The position numbers were made by a program, and so were the translations under genes. Below are positions 1 through 10,799 of a DNA stretch of 28,625 nt, in pieces (position 1 is the stretch's first letter; each line of letters opens with the position of its first letter). Below the pieces are notes generated by a model that saw only the letters and a list, made by a program, of their open reading frames with translations, was not told where the DNA came from and made no database searches. Source of the stretch: Dipetalonema caudispina (taxonomy: Eukaryota > Nematoda > Chromadorea > Rhabditida > Onchocercidae); assembly GCA_013365325.1 (NCBI GenBank), contig JABVXV010000309.1:1-28625 (forward strand), in the 5' to 3' direction.

Positions 1-300
<300 letters not shown>

Positions 301-387
301 AGCATTGTGTTGAATAAAATTTAAATTTTCAATAAAAAAATATCTCATAAAGATATTACATTTGTAAAAAAAATATAATAAAGGAAT

Positions 388-414
388 ACGGTAGTAATTT
401 GTACAAATTACCGT
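388..414. repeat. Imperfect palindrome followed by a T-run
   Basis: An inverted repeat centred on GTAC, with arms starting ACGGTA and ending TACCGT and a 3-base insertion in the left arm. It is followed at once by a T-rich run (about 415-427). As RNA it would form a hairpin plus U-tract. The function is unknown and it may be chance in AT-rich DNA. The rest of 301-780 shows only low-complexity A/T and C/T-rich sequence. Confidence 0.5.
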
Positions 415-780
415 TCTTTTTTTTTTCCTTCCTCCTATCCATTTCTTAATTAATGACTTTTCATTAGGGAGTGTATGAATGATCCTTGTGATATTACATA
501 AGCAATCATCATTATTATCTTCCATTCCACTTTTTCATCTCATTCTCTTATCTTCTTATCCTTTTCTTCATTGTCATAGAACAGCTGCAACATTTTCCCT
601 TTTGCTAATCATCGTACAACTAATGAAATATTCGATATATTCTTCTTTTTTTTTTATCTCGTTTCTATTCCTTCTTTTTTATTTCTATTTTTTTTTAAAG
701 AAAATTTAAAATTTAAAAAAGAAAAAAAAAAAAGAAATATGAAATTGTTTTATAAGTATTTTTCCACAAAAATGCTTCAC

Positions 781-851
781 TCCCCGGCCGGGAATCGAAC
801 CCGGGTCTCGCACGTGACAGGCGCGGATACTCACCACTATACTACCGAGGA
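781..851 (-). tRNA. tRNA-Asp (anticodon GUC), copy 1
   Basis: The reverse complement folds as a 71-nt eukaryotic tRNA. The 7-bp acceptor stem TCCTCGG/CCGGGGA closes with one T-G wobble. The D-arm has the A-box core GTATAGTGG, the anticodon loop CTGTCAC gives GUC (Asp), and the T-arm carries the B-box GGTTCGATTCC. There is no intron and no encoded CCA. A T5 run on the transcribed strand (complement of 768-772) lies about 8 bases past the gene and serves as a Pol III terminator. It decodes Asp GAU/GAC codons in cytosolic translation. It is identical to the copy at 1204-1274. Confidence 0.97.
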
Positions 852-1203
852 CTGTATTATGCTTGTTAGCAATGAAATTTCCATTTCAAGTTATAAATTT
901 CAAATATTAAATTAGCATGTACAATTGAATTGATGCACCATTGAATTTTTTTTATTGATAACACTTTGATGCGAATCGAAAAAATCTGACACAGTCTATC
1001 GATCTGATCACTTTGTTGGAAATTGAAAAATTTGATAGGATTACAATCTGCCTATTTGTTCACTTCAATGAGAATTGAAGAATTTAGTAAAACTATGACT
1101 AATTTAATCAATTTTATCCAACTAATCATAATTGAAAATGATCGAATCATTATTATCATACAGAAATAATACGTAACATTAAAAGGACACCAAAACGCGT
1201 CAC

Positions 1204-1274
1204 TCCCCGGCCGGGAATCGAACCCGGGTCTCGCACGTGACAGGCGCGGATACTCACCACTATACTACCGAGGA
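1204..1274 (-). tRNA. tRNA-Asp (anticodon GUC), copy 2
   Basis: All 71 bases are identical to copy 1, with the same A and B boxes and GUC anticodon. A T4 run (complement of 1192-1195) follows about 8 bases downstream and is a minimal Pol III terminator. It lies 423 bases from copy 1 in the same orientation. Confidence 0.97.
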
Positions 1275-1735
1275 CCTGTATAATTATAAATTGTAATGGA
1301 ATACTACAATTTCGATTTCAAGTTTTAAATTTCAAACATTAAAATATGTTAAAAAATTGAATTAATACATGAGTGAATTTCCTGTTCGATAATATTTTGA
1401 TAGGAATCGAAAAGTTTAATGGTAAAGTACGGTTTAGTCTATTTGATTTTGCTTTTTCCTTACTTTCTAACAGTTATATTATTGAAAATTGTTCGATTAA
1501 AATCAAATTTAGAATAATATAATCATTATCATTATTATCATTGTATGATAACGATAAGCATTAAATGTTGTTATTATTAATATTATTGAAATGATAATGA
1601 TTGAATTGGTATTTTATATATGGCAACAAAATACTAAATTTATTGTTAAAAATAAAAGGATAATGATAGGTTATTGAAATTTAAAATTAATTTTAATCTT
1701 TTAATCGAAACAGTAAAATTTTTATAAAATATATT

Positions 1736-1951
1736 TTGATGCTTCATTCCAAAATGATGTCTATGCGATGTTGTGGTTATTTAGGGTTGGAACGGCAGAT
1801 GGCCACTCATAATGGTAGTATTGATAATAGGAGGAGTGGAGACATTGAGGCAGGTGGACCAATGGAAGGGGAAAAAAGGTCATTCGAGGTCGACAACCGT
1901 TTCTCAGTATCCTATCCCATACTCAACAATGGACCATTGCAATTAGCATGA
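1736..1951 (+). CDS. Unassigned coding-like ORF or terminal exon
   Basis: An open frame of 71 codons ends in TGA. It stands out from its surroundings: richer in GC, mixed amino-acid composition, and no homopolymer tracts. The stretch from about residue 12 (CCGYLGLERQ...) to the C-terminus (...SYPILNNGPLQLA) looks protein-like. A possible acceptor TTATTTAG at about 1778-1785 would make the second half the last exon of a spliced gene, but I see no matching upstream exon. I do not recognise the family. It could be a short gene, an isolated 3' exon or a chance ORF. Confidence 0.3.
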   Translation: MMLHSKMMSMRCCGYLGLERQMATHNGSIDNRRSGDIEAGGPMEGEKRSFEVDNRFSVSYPILNNGPLQLA

Positions 1952-2338
1952 ATGCATTACGTTTGTCACTGATTACTTAAAGCTTATTTATGCTAAATAT
2001 CCTTTACCCACTGTTTGGTCTTTAATATTCATAGTGAAATTTACATTCCAAGAACTAATTAACCACCTCTAATTAGCTGAAAAATAAGACTGAAATAATT
2101 AAAACTAAGATGTAAGTATTGGAATATATCATTTTACTACTGTTATCAGAAATGATGAAATGTTTTCATGTCATGAATTTAATCTTTCTCGTTTTATTAA
2201 TTAATTATGATGTTGATAAAACTATATGACAAGTAGAATTATGTTGCAAAAAAAAAAAATTATCAAAATTAGCTCAACAAATTTGCATTAATTGGAAAAT
2301 TAGCCAGACGATCTATACTCATCACATCACCATTTTCT

Positions 2339-2461
2339 TCACTTTACAAATGAAATGAGAGTGAAAAGAACAGATGTTGTTGCCCCTAGCAATGCCTTAT
2401 AATGCCCATATAGCTTGCTCCAAATCGCATAATTGTTAGGCCAAGCTGCCATTGCTTCCAT
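2339..2461 (-). CDS. Unassigned short ORF or exon candidate
   Basis: The minus strand is open for 40 codons from an ATG and for about 15 more codons upstream to a TAA. The segment is clearly richer in GC than the surrounding DNA. It reads MEAMAAWPNNYAIWSK... and ends in a hydrophobic stretch VLFTLISF. A T-rich tract lies just upstream on this strand (complement of about 2529-2544), and a T|GTAAAG donor-like site sits three codons before the stop. It could therefore be an internal exon. I do not recognise the family, and chance cannot be excluded. Confidence 0.25.
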   Translation of the reverse strand: MEAMAAWPNNYAIWSKLYGHYKALLGATTSVLFTLISFVK

Positions 2462-3557
2462 TGGCACAATTGGGACAATAACTGTTCTACGATAACATTT
2501 CGATGATTACCATTTTGGTGACGATAACAAAAAAAAAAAAAAAATGATCAAATAAAGTTTTAAAATCAATTGCTGATAGATTACAATTATGCAACTATCA
2601 TAAGTAATCTATTTTTATTGTCGCATATTTATTGTTAGAAAAATTATGATTAATTTAAATTATTCAATTATATGTACGATTATTATGTATAATTATTATA
2701 TATGTATCATTATAAAAATAATCAATTACATATTATAATATATAGATATATGTATAAAAAATGATTTATCGATATTGTATGACATTTCGATGGTTGATTT
2801 TTTTTTTTTTGATAAATTTATTTCATTCAAAAATAATTGAAATAAAATACCTTTAATTTATTGGAACAAGAAAATTAGGCAAAAATTGAAAGGCATAAGG
2901 ATATTTGATGGTTTTGATCAAAGCAATTTATATATTGGTTGCATGAGATCGAAGCAGATGTGTCTCGAGAGGACAGGACAGGCAAATGAACGGTCATTAC
3001 CAGCTGCTTCTGATGAGTAAGACGAACCAATCTAAACTGTATTTATCGTTGAATTACTAATATTTCTTCAACTTATGACATTACAACAGGAAAAAAAAAA
3101 AGGAAAAAAAGGAAGAAAAAAAAAAATGACAACAAAGACAACATTTCATCGTAAACAATAATGTTTGAACTGTAATTTTGGAACAGCTGCAATTAGAAAT
3201 ATTAAAATTTAACATGATAAATTTAATTAATTAATTTTCTTCATTGCAAAATTTTAACAAATATTCTTAACTAAAGATATGACATAACATACTAATAGAA
3301 AAATATATTCATATATCTACGATCCTATTAATTTCGGAGTAATTTTTACAAATAAAAATAGTGTAAAAATTTCTTAAATTTAATCTTCGATAAAATTTAT
3401 TTCATTGTTACTACTACTATGGTGTAATATTTTTTTTTTTAATTAAATTAAAATAATTAATCGTGCAAAATTCAAAGTTTTAAAATTTTTATCTTTTGTG
3501 AACCAAATTTACTCATTTATTTATCAATTGAAGAAACTTTGTCGCCATTTTTACAAC

Positions 3558-3583
3558 CTTCTGAAAATGTCATTTTTCAGAAG
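3558..3583. repeat. Short perfect-arm palindrome
   Basis: Two 10-base arms, CTTCTGAAAA and TTTTCAGAAG, are separated by TGTCAT. It is a small hairpin-capable sequence in intergenic DNA with no gene beside it. Confidence 0.6.
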
Positions 3584-4157
3584 TAAAACTTCTTCGTTTA
3601 CTCATTAACTGGAGAAATTTTTTTCATCATTTTATAAATAACTCATTGCTTACTTATATGCTAAAAAGTATACTTTGCTTTATCAATAAGCATATCTAAT
3701 TTTGTTTTTTTAATAAATTTTTTTTAAAAAGAACCATAATTTATTGCTATGATATGTGCATAAGTCGAAAGTTATAAAGCCAATATTAAGTGGTGAATCT
3801 TTTCATTTCATCGATGAAACAATCTGTCGTCAACATTTTCAAGAAAAGGTAATTTAACCGTTTTTATAGTCAGTTAACCAAAATTGCTTCTTCCATTTCA
3901 TCATCTCATATTATCCATTTCAAAAATGGCAATGCCATTTTAGTAGATGTCTCAATCGTAAAAGATGCAAAAATATTTCTCAGATCATCGTCAAAAATTT
4001 TTTGCCCATTTTGTCAGATAACACCAGGTGGCTATTCTTCTCCGTCTTTTTTAGCCATATTTATTGTTTGAAAAAGGTAACCATGGAAAAAGCAAGCTTG
4101 AAATACCTTTAAGCAATGAGCCATTCGGGTATTGAATATAAAAGAAGAAAGGCGGCC

Positions 4158-4217
4158 TTTTTTTTTTTTTTTTTTTTTTTTTTAAAGTTTTTTTAAAAAA
4201 ACAAAAAAAAAAAAAAA
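4158..4217. repeat. Paired T-run and A-run foldback
   Basis: A run of 26 T (4158-4183) is followed by AAAG, T7, A7, C and a long A-run. Together they make an inverted homopolymer pair able to fold back. It resembles in outline the larger foldback at 26892-26981. Confidence 0.6.
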
Positions 4218-4751
4218 CGAAATAACATTTTACACAGCTAACTAATATTTTAACACTCAATGAAATGATAATGTTACAAATATTTAGATAGCAATGAAAT
4301 ATTTGATATATTTTAATACTTTAAATTTTCTTCCGCATTCCTAAAAAAGGAAATTTTAACAATCAAAAAACATTGACTGATTGCAAAAAATGTTAAACTG
4401 ATATCAAACAGAATAATCAGTGATATTGAAATTTACCGTCATAAAAGTTTTTTTTGAAATAATTACACCATTTGAATTAGGTTGTAATAAAGGCGAAATT
4501 TTTCTTTACTCTAAATTAATTTTACTATTAATTAGAAAATACTAAATTATGTTTGGATTTTTGAAAATATAGATTTGAACAGTTCTACTTTAATGCTTAG
4601 ATTATTAATTGATTAATTCATTAGCATTTACTTATATTAGCAAATAAAAAATACAATTAAGAAATAACTTTTTATCAATAGAGTGAATGGATTGTTAATA
4701 TTTTAAATCTTTCAAAGAAAAAAAAATAAAGTCGGTACACGTCCGCATTTA

Positions 4752-4768
4752 ACGTCACGTCACGTCAC
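4752..4768. repeat. Tandem ACGTC repeats (CRE half-site array)
   Basis: ACGTCACGTCACGTCAC is a 5-bp tandem repeat that reads as overlapping GTGACGT half-sites on the minus strand. bZIP (CREB/ATF-type) factors recognise TGACGT. It lies about 1.2 kb upstream of the first Ly6-type gene. A role is speculative. Confidence 0.45.
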
Positions 4769-5163
4769 ATTCATCATTACAATTGATATAATAAGATAAT
4801 CATAACCTTAATGTTATCATATATTTCAATAATAAAAATATTAATCTGATTATACTATGTTATAACACTTGTCAATAGATTATATTTGTCATATTGATTA
4901 TTTCACTGATAACAATTTTCAATCATAACTTCTGAGCAAATAAAAATTTGATTCTTTCAATACATTTGAAGTCGTAAAATTCAATTTCCGGTTTAATTCT
5001 CTGATATATTTGAATCCGATCAAGAGTGAAGCATGCAGAAATGGTCTTTTTACTGAGATATTTGTAACTGAAAAATGCTTAAGCAAGCATTGATAAACAT
5101 AAGTAAACATTGATTTTTATTCGTTTATTTGCAAAAATATGCATGTAAAAGTTAAAATTTGAC

Positions 5164-5215
5164 GAGAAAGAGAGAGATAGAGAGAGAGGAAAAAGAGAGG
5201 AAAAAGAGAGAGTGA
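5164..5215. repeat. GA-rich homopurine microsatellite
   Basis: An imperfect (AG)n tract interrupted by GGAAAAA blocks makes a pure purine strand of about 50 bases. It is intergenic. Confidence 0.85.
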
Positions 5216-5904
5216 AACTTAAAAGTTTTATAGCTTTTCCATTTTTCCATCGTGCATACATTTGAAATAATTTCATCTCAATCATTTTCATATTTGCTTC
5301 TGATTAGTTATGAATTGAAAATAATTAAATATTTTATTTTCTTAAGTGAGCATATTTTAGAGAAACTATATGAATCGATGTTTTTGTTTCAAGTCAAATT
5401 GCACAAATTATTTACGTCAATAATTTGTATTTGAATATTCGATGGTTGAAAATTACCAAAAACATTTCTTATGCTTTTTTTCTTCATTTTTTCCATTTTT
5501 GAATTAATATACGAAAAGGTTGAAATTTGTATGTCATTTAATGATTCAATTCAAAAAAACACAAGAATTATACGACTATTCCGAACATCAATTAAATTCC
5601 TGTTCAGGTTAGGTTAATATTACCAAATATGAGCTAATCGATTGGTCAAGAAAGAATTATTGCAATCGTTGAAAAAAAATGGAAAATCATAAATTGCCAA
5701 ATGCTAGAATTTTATAATTAGTGATATTGTGATAAAGTTATTGTATTGTTTTAATTGAATTTTTCTTAAATTCTAAACTTCTAAATATCGCATCTTTTAA
5801 CATAATAATAGTTTGTTTCTTATAATTACTCATTTGAAAATGGCACAAATTGAATTGTTTTTGTCTCTTTTTTTTCCGGAATTTTAAGCATAATTAAAAA
5901 TTTA

Positions 5905-5911
5905 TTTTCAG
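5905..5911 (+). promoter_or_regulatory. Probable spliced-leader acceptor of first Ly6-type gene
   Basis: A canonical nematode TTTTCAG acceptor lies 22 bases before the ATG at 5934, with no upstream coding exon that could pair with it. This is typical of a trans-splice site. Confidence 0.6.
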
Positions 5912-5933
5912 ATAAGTGCATAATCAAATTGAA

Positions 5934-6932
5934 ATGTACTGTTTAACATTGATTACGTTTACAATTCTTTTACAAATAGCATTAATCAATGGTTTGGATT
6001 GCTTTACGGGACGTGTAGGCTTCGGTTTAATGTATACCCAATGTAGCTCAAATATCAATTATTGCACCAAAGCAACAACCATTGATCCAGGCTAGTTTGC
6101 ATATTTGAAATTAAACTTACCAATCAAGCTAGTTTGTATATTTTAAATTAAACTTAATAGTATTCATCAACTTTGCTCATTTTACTACTACATATAAATT
6201 AATATCAAAAATAGAACTTCCTGCATGCAACAATAATAATATATTGCGTTGTTAAATTTAATTTTAGTTATTGCTAAAGGCATGCTTAAAATTTCAATCA
6301 TCAAATATTTTGATATTTTGGAAAACATTTGCATTTTAACTTTAACAAACTTCCAAATTCACATATATCTGTCGCAAATTACGTCAGCTACGTCATTTCA
6401 AATGATTTAAAATGAGAACTTATTATGCTAAAACAATAAAGCTAAGAATAATTATTTAAATATGACAAAAAAAGAAAAGAAAAAATTGACAACAAATACA
6501 ATTTTTCCCCATTTTTCTTGCAGTTTATGGACCTGTTACTGATAAAGGATGTGATATGGAAAATTTTTGTAATGTTAGTTGAAATTTTTATTCTATTTCA
6601 CAAACATATCTTTCTATTAATTCTTTTCACTCAAAGCTTTATTTGTTAAATTTAATAAATTTTTGAAAAATGAAAATCTCTTTTTTTTTTTTTGTAAAAT
6701 TAATGTGATTTATATTTCTAAGTTTTTTGTTTCATTTTTTAGCTAATTTTTTGTAATTTTTTTTTTTTTTGCATAATTTTAGGCTATTGGTTCACGTTGT
6801 TTATATAATAGCAACGAGGAAATGGAAATATGTTGTTGTGCATCAAATTTATGCAATGGATCTATATCGTACTTCTATCATTGGATATCTTCTACATTTG
6901 TTATATTTATCTTTATAGTATTAAATTTATGA
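5934..6932 (+). CDS. Secreted Ly6/uPAR-type three-finger protein, probably GPI-anchored
   Basis: Three exons (5934-6090, 6524-6573, 6783-6932) encode 118 residues. Residues 1-20 are a signal peptide (MYCLTLITFTILLQ...). The mature part carries the Ly6/uPAR cysteine pattern: LDCF, TQC, NYC, KGC, FCN, SRC, then ICCCASNLCN, which matches the CC-x4-CN close of the family. A hydrophobic C-terminal tail (WISSTFVIFIFIVLNL) follows and suggests a GPI-attachment signal, so the protein probably sits on the cell surface. The ligand is unknown; family members modulate receptors or channels. Intron 1 must start with GC rather than GT (CCAG|GCTAGT at 6090/6091). Only this joins the frames while keeping all cysteines, and the sibling gene at 8804 has an intron at exactly the same place (C-x8, phase 1). 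A poly(A) signal AATAAA is at 7009-7014. Confidence 0.85.
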
Positions 6933-8790
6933 TTAATATCAGATACGATAGAATTTGTTTGTAAATGCTGCAAAAATTTTAAATTTGTAAACAAATTCTT
7001 AATGATATAATAAATAATGAGAAATCATATCACAAATAATTCATATTTTAATACTTCCAAATTTCAACAGTTACATTTTTTCATCTGCTTAGTTTTGATG
7101 TTTCAAAACTTGGGTAAATTTTTGAAAAATTTCGAAGTTTATATTATTCTATACTTTTATTTTAAATCACGCAAATTAATGAAAATTTGGATGAATTTTT
7201 TTTTTCGTAAATATATCAGAATTGAAATTAACATTGATTTTGTTCTTTTTTTTTTGTTGCAGGAATTTTTACATTATTTTTAACTTTTTACTCGAATTTT
7301 AATTCCTTTTATTGAAGTGTAATAAATCATTTTACTATTAATTTCAAGGACAAATTCAAGCTTTTAACAGTTGGAAATTTCTTGATATAAGAATAAGCAG
7401 AAATTTTAGCAAAGATTGAAATATTTTGTTGTCAAACATCTATCATTTAGTATGACTAATTCATATTTGTCACTACATGAAATGATGGCGTTCATCAGTA
7501 AAACGATATGTTTGAAAGCAATAGTGCAACAATTTTAATTTTACGAATTTTCAGCTTATCCACAAAAAAAAAAAGGAAAAGGGGAAAGAAAAATTGTTAG
7601 TTCAATTGAAATTGGTGTAAATTTTGAACAAAATTCATTCATTAATAATTTAAAATTACTTTCCATTTATTATAATTCTGATTTATCTTTTTTTTTTTTT
7701 TTCATTTAATTTTATTATCTAATGAAATCATTTCAATAATCAATAATACATGATATCATTATCGTAGTTGGGAAATATTCTCATTAGTTGTACGTCAAAT
7801 AGGCGTACACGTAAACGTATAAATATGTATGTGTTATATTTTCTTAAGGACTTTTTAATGTGTCTAAATCAAACAATGATAACGATATCATTTTATTGGT
7901 CATTTTCTTTTTCGTCTAAACTATACCTTTAAAATTTTGAACATTTTCATTTCTTACTACTATTTCTTTCCTTTTTTTTTTTTTCCTCACTAACACTTCA
8001 CTAATTAGTTCATTTGGAAATTTTCTAAATTTTAAATTTAATTGATTATTTCGATTCATTGATGACATGAAACAATAATAAAATATATTTTTTTCATCTT
8101 GGGACTATTCTTAATGTAAAGTTTAACAAATGAAAATGAAATGAACGTTTGGAACTGCATTCAGTATTGTGCATTTGTTATGTTTTGTCACCTGTTCCGA
8201 AAAGCATTTTCAGGAATTTATCAGAAGCATTGTAATGATTGACAAAATATTTTCATCTCTTTTTCCCTTATTCTTACTTTCGATCAGCTATTTTAATGCT
8301 TTAAAATTCCCCAGATTTTAAATCTGGAAAATTTTAACAAATGATTTTTATCATTCAATTTATTTTGAGCATTAAACTAATTAGAAAAAATTTCCAATTT
8401 AATACGATTACATTCATTATTAGCAAAATAATACTGGAAAAATTAAAATTACAATAGTTATTAATTAATGGTAGTATACACAGATGTTGTCTAAAATAAT
8501 AGTATTACTATTAAATTTAAACTATACGCTTTAAGATTGGAGTAAATTAAAACTTTTGTTGTTATAACTTAACCATTAAAGTTAATTAGACCTATCACAA
8601 AGGTATGTAACATGAAAATATTACAAAAAATGATGAGAATATCATTGATTCAAAATATTTGAATTAAATTCAAATAGAGAAACAATGGATTTATTCACTT
8701 TTTTTAAAGAATAATTTGTATCGATCAGTGAGTTCATTCAACTAATTATTTCGTATTGATGCTACGTAGTGATTTTTCTCCTTTTTTCTT
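6933..8790. other. Intergenic region between the two Ly6-type genes
   Basis: After the poly(A) signal at 7009-7014 I see only AT-rich sequence with T/A runs (for example 7562-7573, 7688-7702, 7972-7984). The open frame at 7017-7283 is F/I/K/N-rich, as expected for random AT-rich DNA. A small palindrome CCAGATT-TTA-AATCTGG lies at about 8311-8327. Confidence 0.65.
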
Positions 8791-8803
8791 TTTTTAGTAA
8801 ATT

Positions 8804-9717
8804 ATGCTAAAATTTATTTTCTATACATTATCAATACTGACAACATTGATAGTAACAAGTGATACATTGAAATGTTTCGTTGGACGACAATATTTCGGCG
8901 CATTGGGTAATGGCGGATCGTTTGCCAATGTTCTATGTCCTTCAGCATCAAACTTTTGTATTAAAAGGCATTTTGCAATTCAATGTAAGTTTAAAAATTG
9001 AAATGATATTGAATTAATATACATATGAATAGCAAAATTATTCGATTATTCATAACAATATATTCTTCATGTATATAAGTATTGAAATTTTTTTCGAATC
9101 CTGCACTGCATCAGAATTCATACATTAGGATTCTATGAAGGAAATTCATCATATATAATTTTAAGAAGATTAGAACTAATAATTTGAAATGACAATGATT
9201 AGATTCACTATAAAATTTGATAAAATAAGATAAGAATGCATAGAAGTAATGCTCAGCGAATTTTACATATTAAAAATTAAAATTTTACGAAATTTTGGGA
9301 GTGGAAATAAAATAGAATAAATTAAACTTTATTATATCAGTTCCATATGAGAATGTAACAATTTGATAGCTAACAATTTGATAGCATCAGAGGTAAAACG
9401 GAAGATTTCCCAAAACAATGTTGCTTTCGGGAATAACCGGTTCCATTGTTTTGACAAATATTGGCAAACTGTCATCATGTGATTGTTCCAAAAGGTCATT
9501 TACTGTGCTGTATCCGATATCATCATCTGACATCTGAAAACAAAATGATATTTAGTAGCAACTCTTAATTAGTAATTTCTATTTCTCATTTTCATTTTTT
9601 CATAGTTTTCCAATTTATATTTTTTAAAATAATTTTTGAAAGAAGGAAATTCGTGAATCTTTTGCAGTTAATGAAGATATCATTGAAAAAACATGTGATC
9701 AAAATTCGCAATGTTAC
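8804..9717 (+). CDS. Ly6/uPAR-type secreted protein, 5' two exons only (third exon not found)
   Basis: Exon 1 (8804-8984) follows a TTTTTAG acceptor at 8791-8797 by six bases, so the message is probably trans-spliced. It encodes a signal peptide (MLKFIFYTLSILTTLIVTS) and LKCFVGRQ...VLCPSASNFC. Exon 2 (9668-9717) is exactly 50 nt, as in the gene at 5934, and contains KTCDQNSQCY. Spacings match that gene: C-x8, phase-1 intron, then one split codon plus eight residues, C-x5-C. Splice sites are good (CAAT|GTAAGT, TTTGCAG|TT, TTAC|GTAAGT). The terminal CC-x4-CN exon and GPI tail are not visible before 13 kb; a (TAA)n array starts 110 bases past exon 2. Either the last exon is remote or diverged, or the gene is truncated. 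Confidence 0.65.
9387..9533 (-). CDS. Antisense small ORF (48 aa) inside the Ly6 gene intron
   Basis: On the minus strand a TTTTCAG acceptor (complement of 9534-9540) abuts an ATG directly. A 48-codon frame follows, beginning MSDDDIGYSTVNDLLEQS and ending VLGNLPFYL, then TGA. AATAAA (complement of 9328-9333) lies about 53 bases past the stop. The composition is acidic, varied and unlike the AT-rich surroundings. A zero-length leader fits spliced-leader addition at the ATG. It is either a complete tiny gene or the last exon of a longer minus-strand gene. It sits wholly in intron 1 of the plus-strand Ly6-type gene. I do not recognise the family. Confidence 0.5.
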   Translation of the reverse strand: MSDDDIGYSTVNDLLEQSHDDSLPIFVKTMEPVIPESNIVLGNLPFYL

Positions 9718-9827
9718 GTAAGTTTATTGTTTCAACATGACTACATCAACATTTTAAATTTATTATTAATTACAGATTTATTATATCACAGTAATATAAT
9801 ATGCAGATAATATTTAATTAAATATAG

Positions 9828-9879
9828 TAATAATAATAATAACAATAATAATAATAATAATAACAATAATAATAATAAC

Positions 9880-9968
<89 letters not shown>

Positions 9969-9984
9969 TAATAATGATAATAAT
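9828..9984. repeat. (TAA)n microsatellite
   Basis: About 157 bases of TAA/AAT repeat with a few AAC and GAT interruptions, starting 110 bases beyond the second exon of the truncated Ly6-type gene. Confidence 0.97.
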
Positions 9985-10666
9985 TTTAGTTTAATGAGTA
10001 CTATAAAGATTTTACATAGAATGAATGAGAAAATCCATTACTTTTAAGCTACATGAATTTCAGTAATTTTACTTTTAACCAAAACAATTGCAATCAGTAT
10101 TAGATGACATTTTTTTGCTTAATATTCTTACTATCATTAAATTAATTAGCTTGTTAAATTTTATTTGAAGTTAACTTTTTATTAAAACAATTATCTCAGC
10201 CATTATAATTCCATATTCGGAGAGTTATTTTTATAGATCAAGTTTAATTCCCACTTTTGCATATTACAAAATTAATAGCTGTCATTATTACTATTCTTTC
10301 TCATTCTACTTCTATTCAATTATCCAATCATCCGTATCACTTAGATTCAGATAACTATTAGTTATTTATCCTGATCATAAAGAAATTTCAGAGTTTCATT
10401 TTAAATCTCAAAAGTACTGTGAGACAGAGAATAAAAAAAGGAAAAAAAAAATTATTATCTTTGAAATTATCAAGAGAAGCAGGAAAAAGTGAAATATGGA
10501 GTATTTTGATTAATAAATTTTAAATTTCGAGTTCACTTAATTTGAAAGCAAAAAAAAAAAAAATTTCCATTTAATTCAACACTACTGGAACGAAAAAATA
10601 TGGAAGAGAAATTTTGTTTTATAAAAATTTCAAAAGAAATAAATTTTTTTTTTTTTAACACTTCAC

Positions 10667-10799
10667 CTGGTCTTTTTAAATCCGTAAAAAAGCTCCAAAC
10701 AGGATGCGATTTCTTTCTTCCAACATTCTTGATCCAGGAATTGGAAAATTTTTGTTTACTGTTTAAATATTGATCATAATGTTTGCATTGATTGCTATT
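10667..10799 (-). CDS. Candidate internal exon, possibly BED-type zinc-finger N-terminal part
   Basis: A 133-nt open stretch is bounded by an acceptor ATTTTAG (complement of 10800-10806) and a strong donor CCAG|GTGAAG (complement of 10661-10670). It enters in phase 0 and leaves in phase 1. It encodes 44 residues, including CKHYDQYLNSKQKFSNSW and then KKSHPVWSFFTDLKRP. The basic start with aromatic VWSFF resembles the opening of BED-type zinc fingers (VW..F). The Cys/His half of such a domain would lie in a following exon that I could not find. It may belong to the same minus-strand gene as the ORF at 9387-9533, but the phases do not join directly. Confidence 0.4.

Larger units (their letters stand above)
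781..1620. repeat. Tandem duplication of about 423 bp carrying tRNA-Asp
   Basis: The flanks on the 5' side of both tRNAs align. For example ATTTCAAGTT-TAAATTTCAAA-ATTAAA occurs after both, each then gives TTGAAT/ATT-rich sequence followed by TTTGAT-G-GAATCGAAAA, and later each has AATCATTAT-ATCAT. The spacers have diverged by substitutions and small indels while the tRNA bodies stayed identical. This fits an old tandem duplication with selection or gene conversion on the tRNAs. The outer boundary near 1620 is approximate. Confidence 0.75.
2500..5900. other. Gene-poor intergenic region
   Basis: No convincing gene is seen on either strand. The sequence is very AT-rich with many homopolymers (for example 2529-2544, 3091-3126, 4158-4217). 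A GC-richer patch at about 2940-3035 has short open frames on both strands but no splice or start context that I can defend. Short reported ORFs at 4051-4260, 4919-5110, 5079-5291 and 5252-5434 are low-complexity. Confidence 0.6.

Noticed and set aside
479..709. 76-codon plus-strand ORF, hydrophobic
   Set aside because: It is F/L/S-rich because the DNA is a C/T-rich tract. It overlaps the repeat margin and lacks gene signals.
6030..6050. GT donor at 6043 as the normal end of Ly6 exon 1
   Set aside because: It is in phase, but it removes two conserved cysteines, and the paralogue's intron lies at the GC position. It is kept only as a possible minor isoform.
7017..7283. 88-codon ORF after the first Ly6-type gene
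   Set aside because: It is dominated by F, I, K and N codons, as in random AT-rich DNA, and it begins right at the poly(A) signal of the preceding gene.
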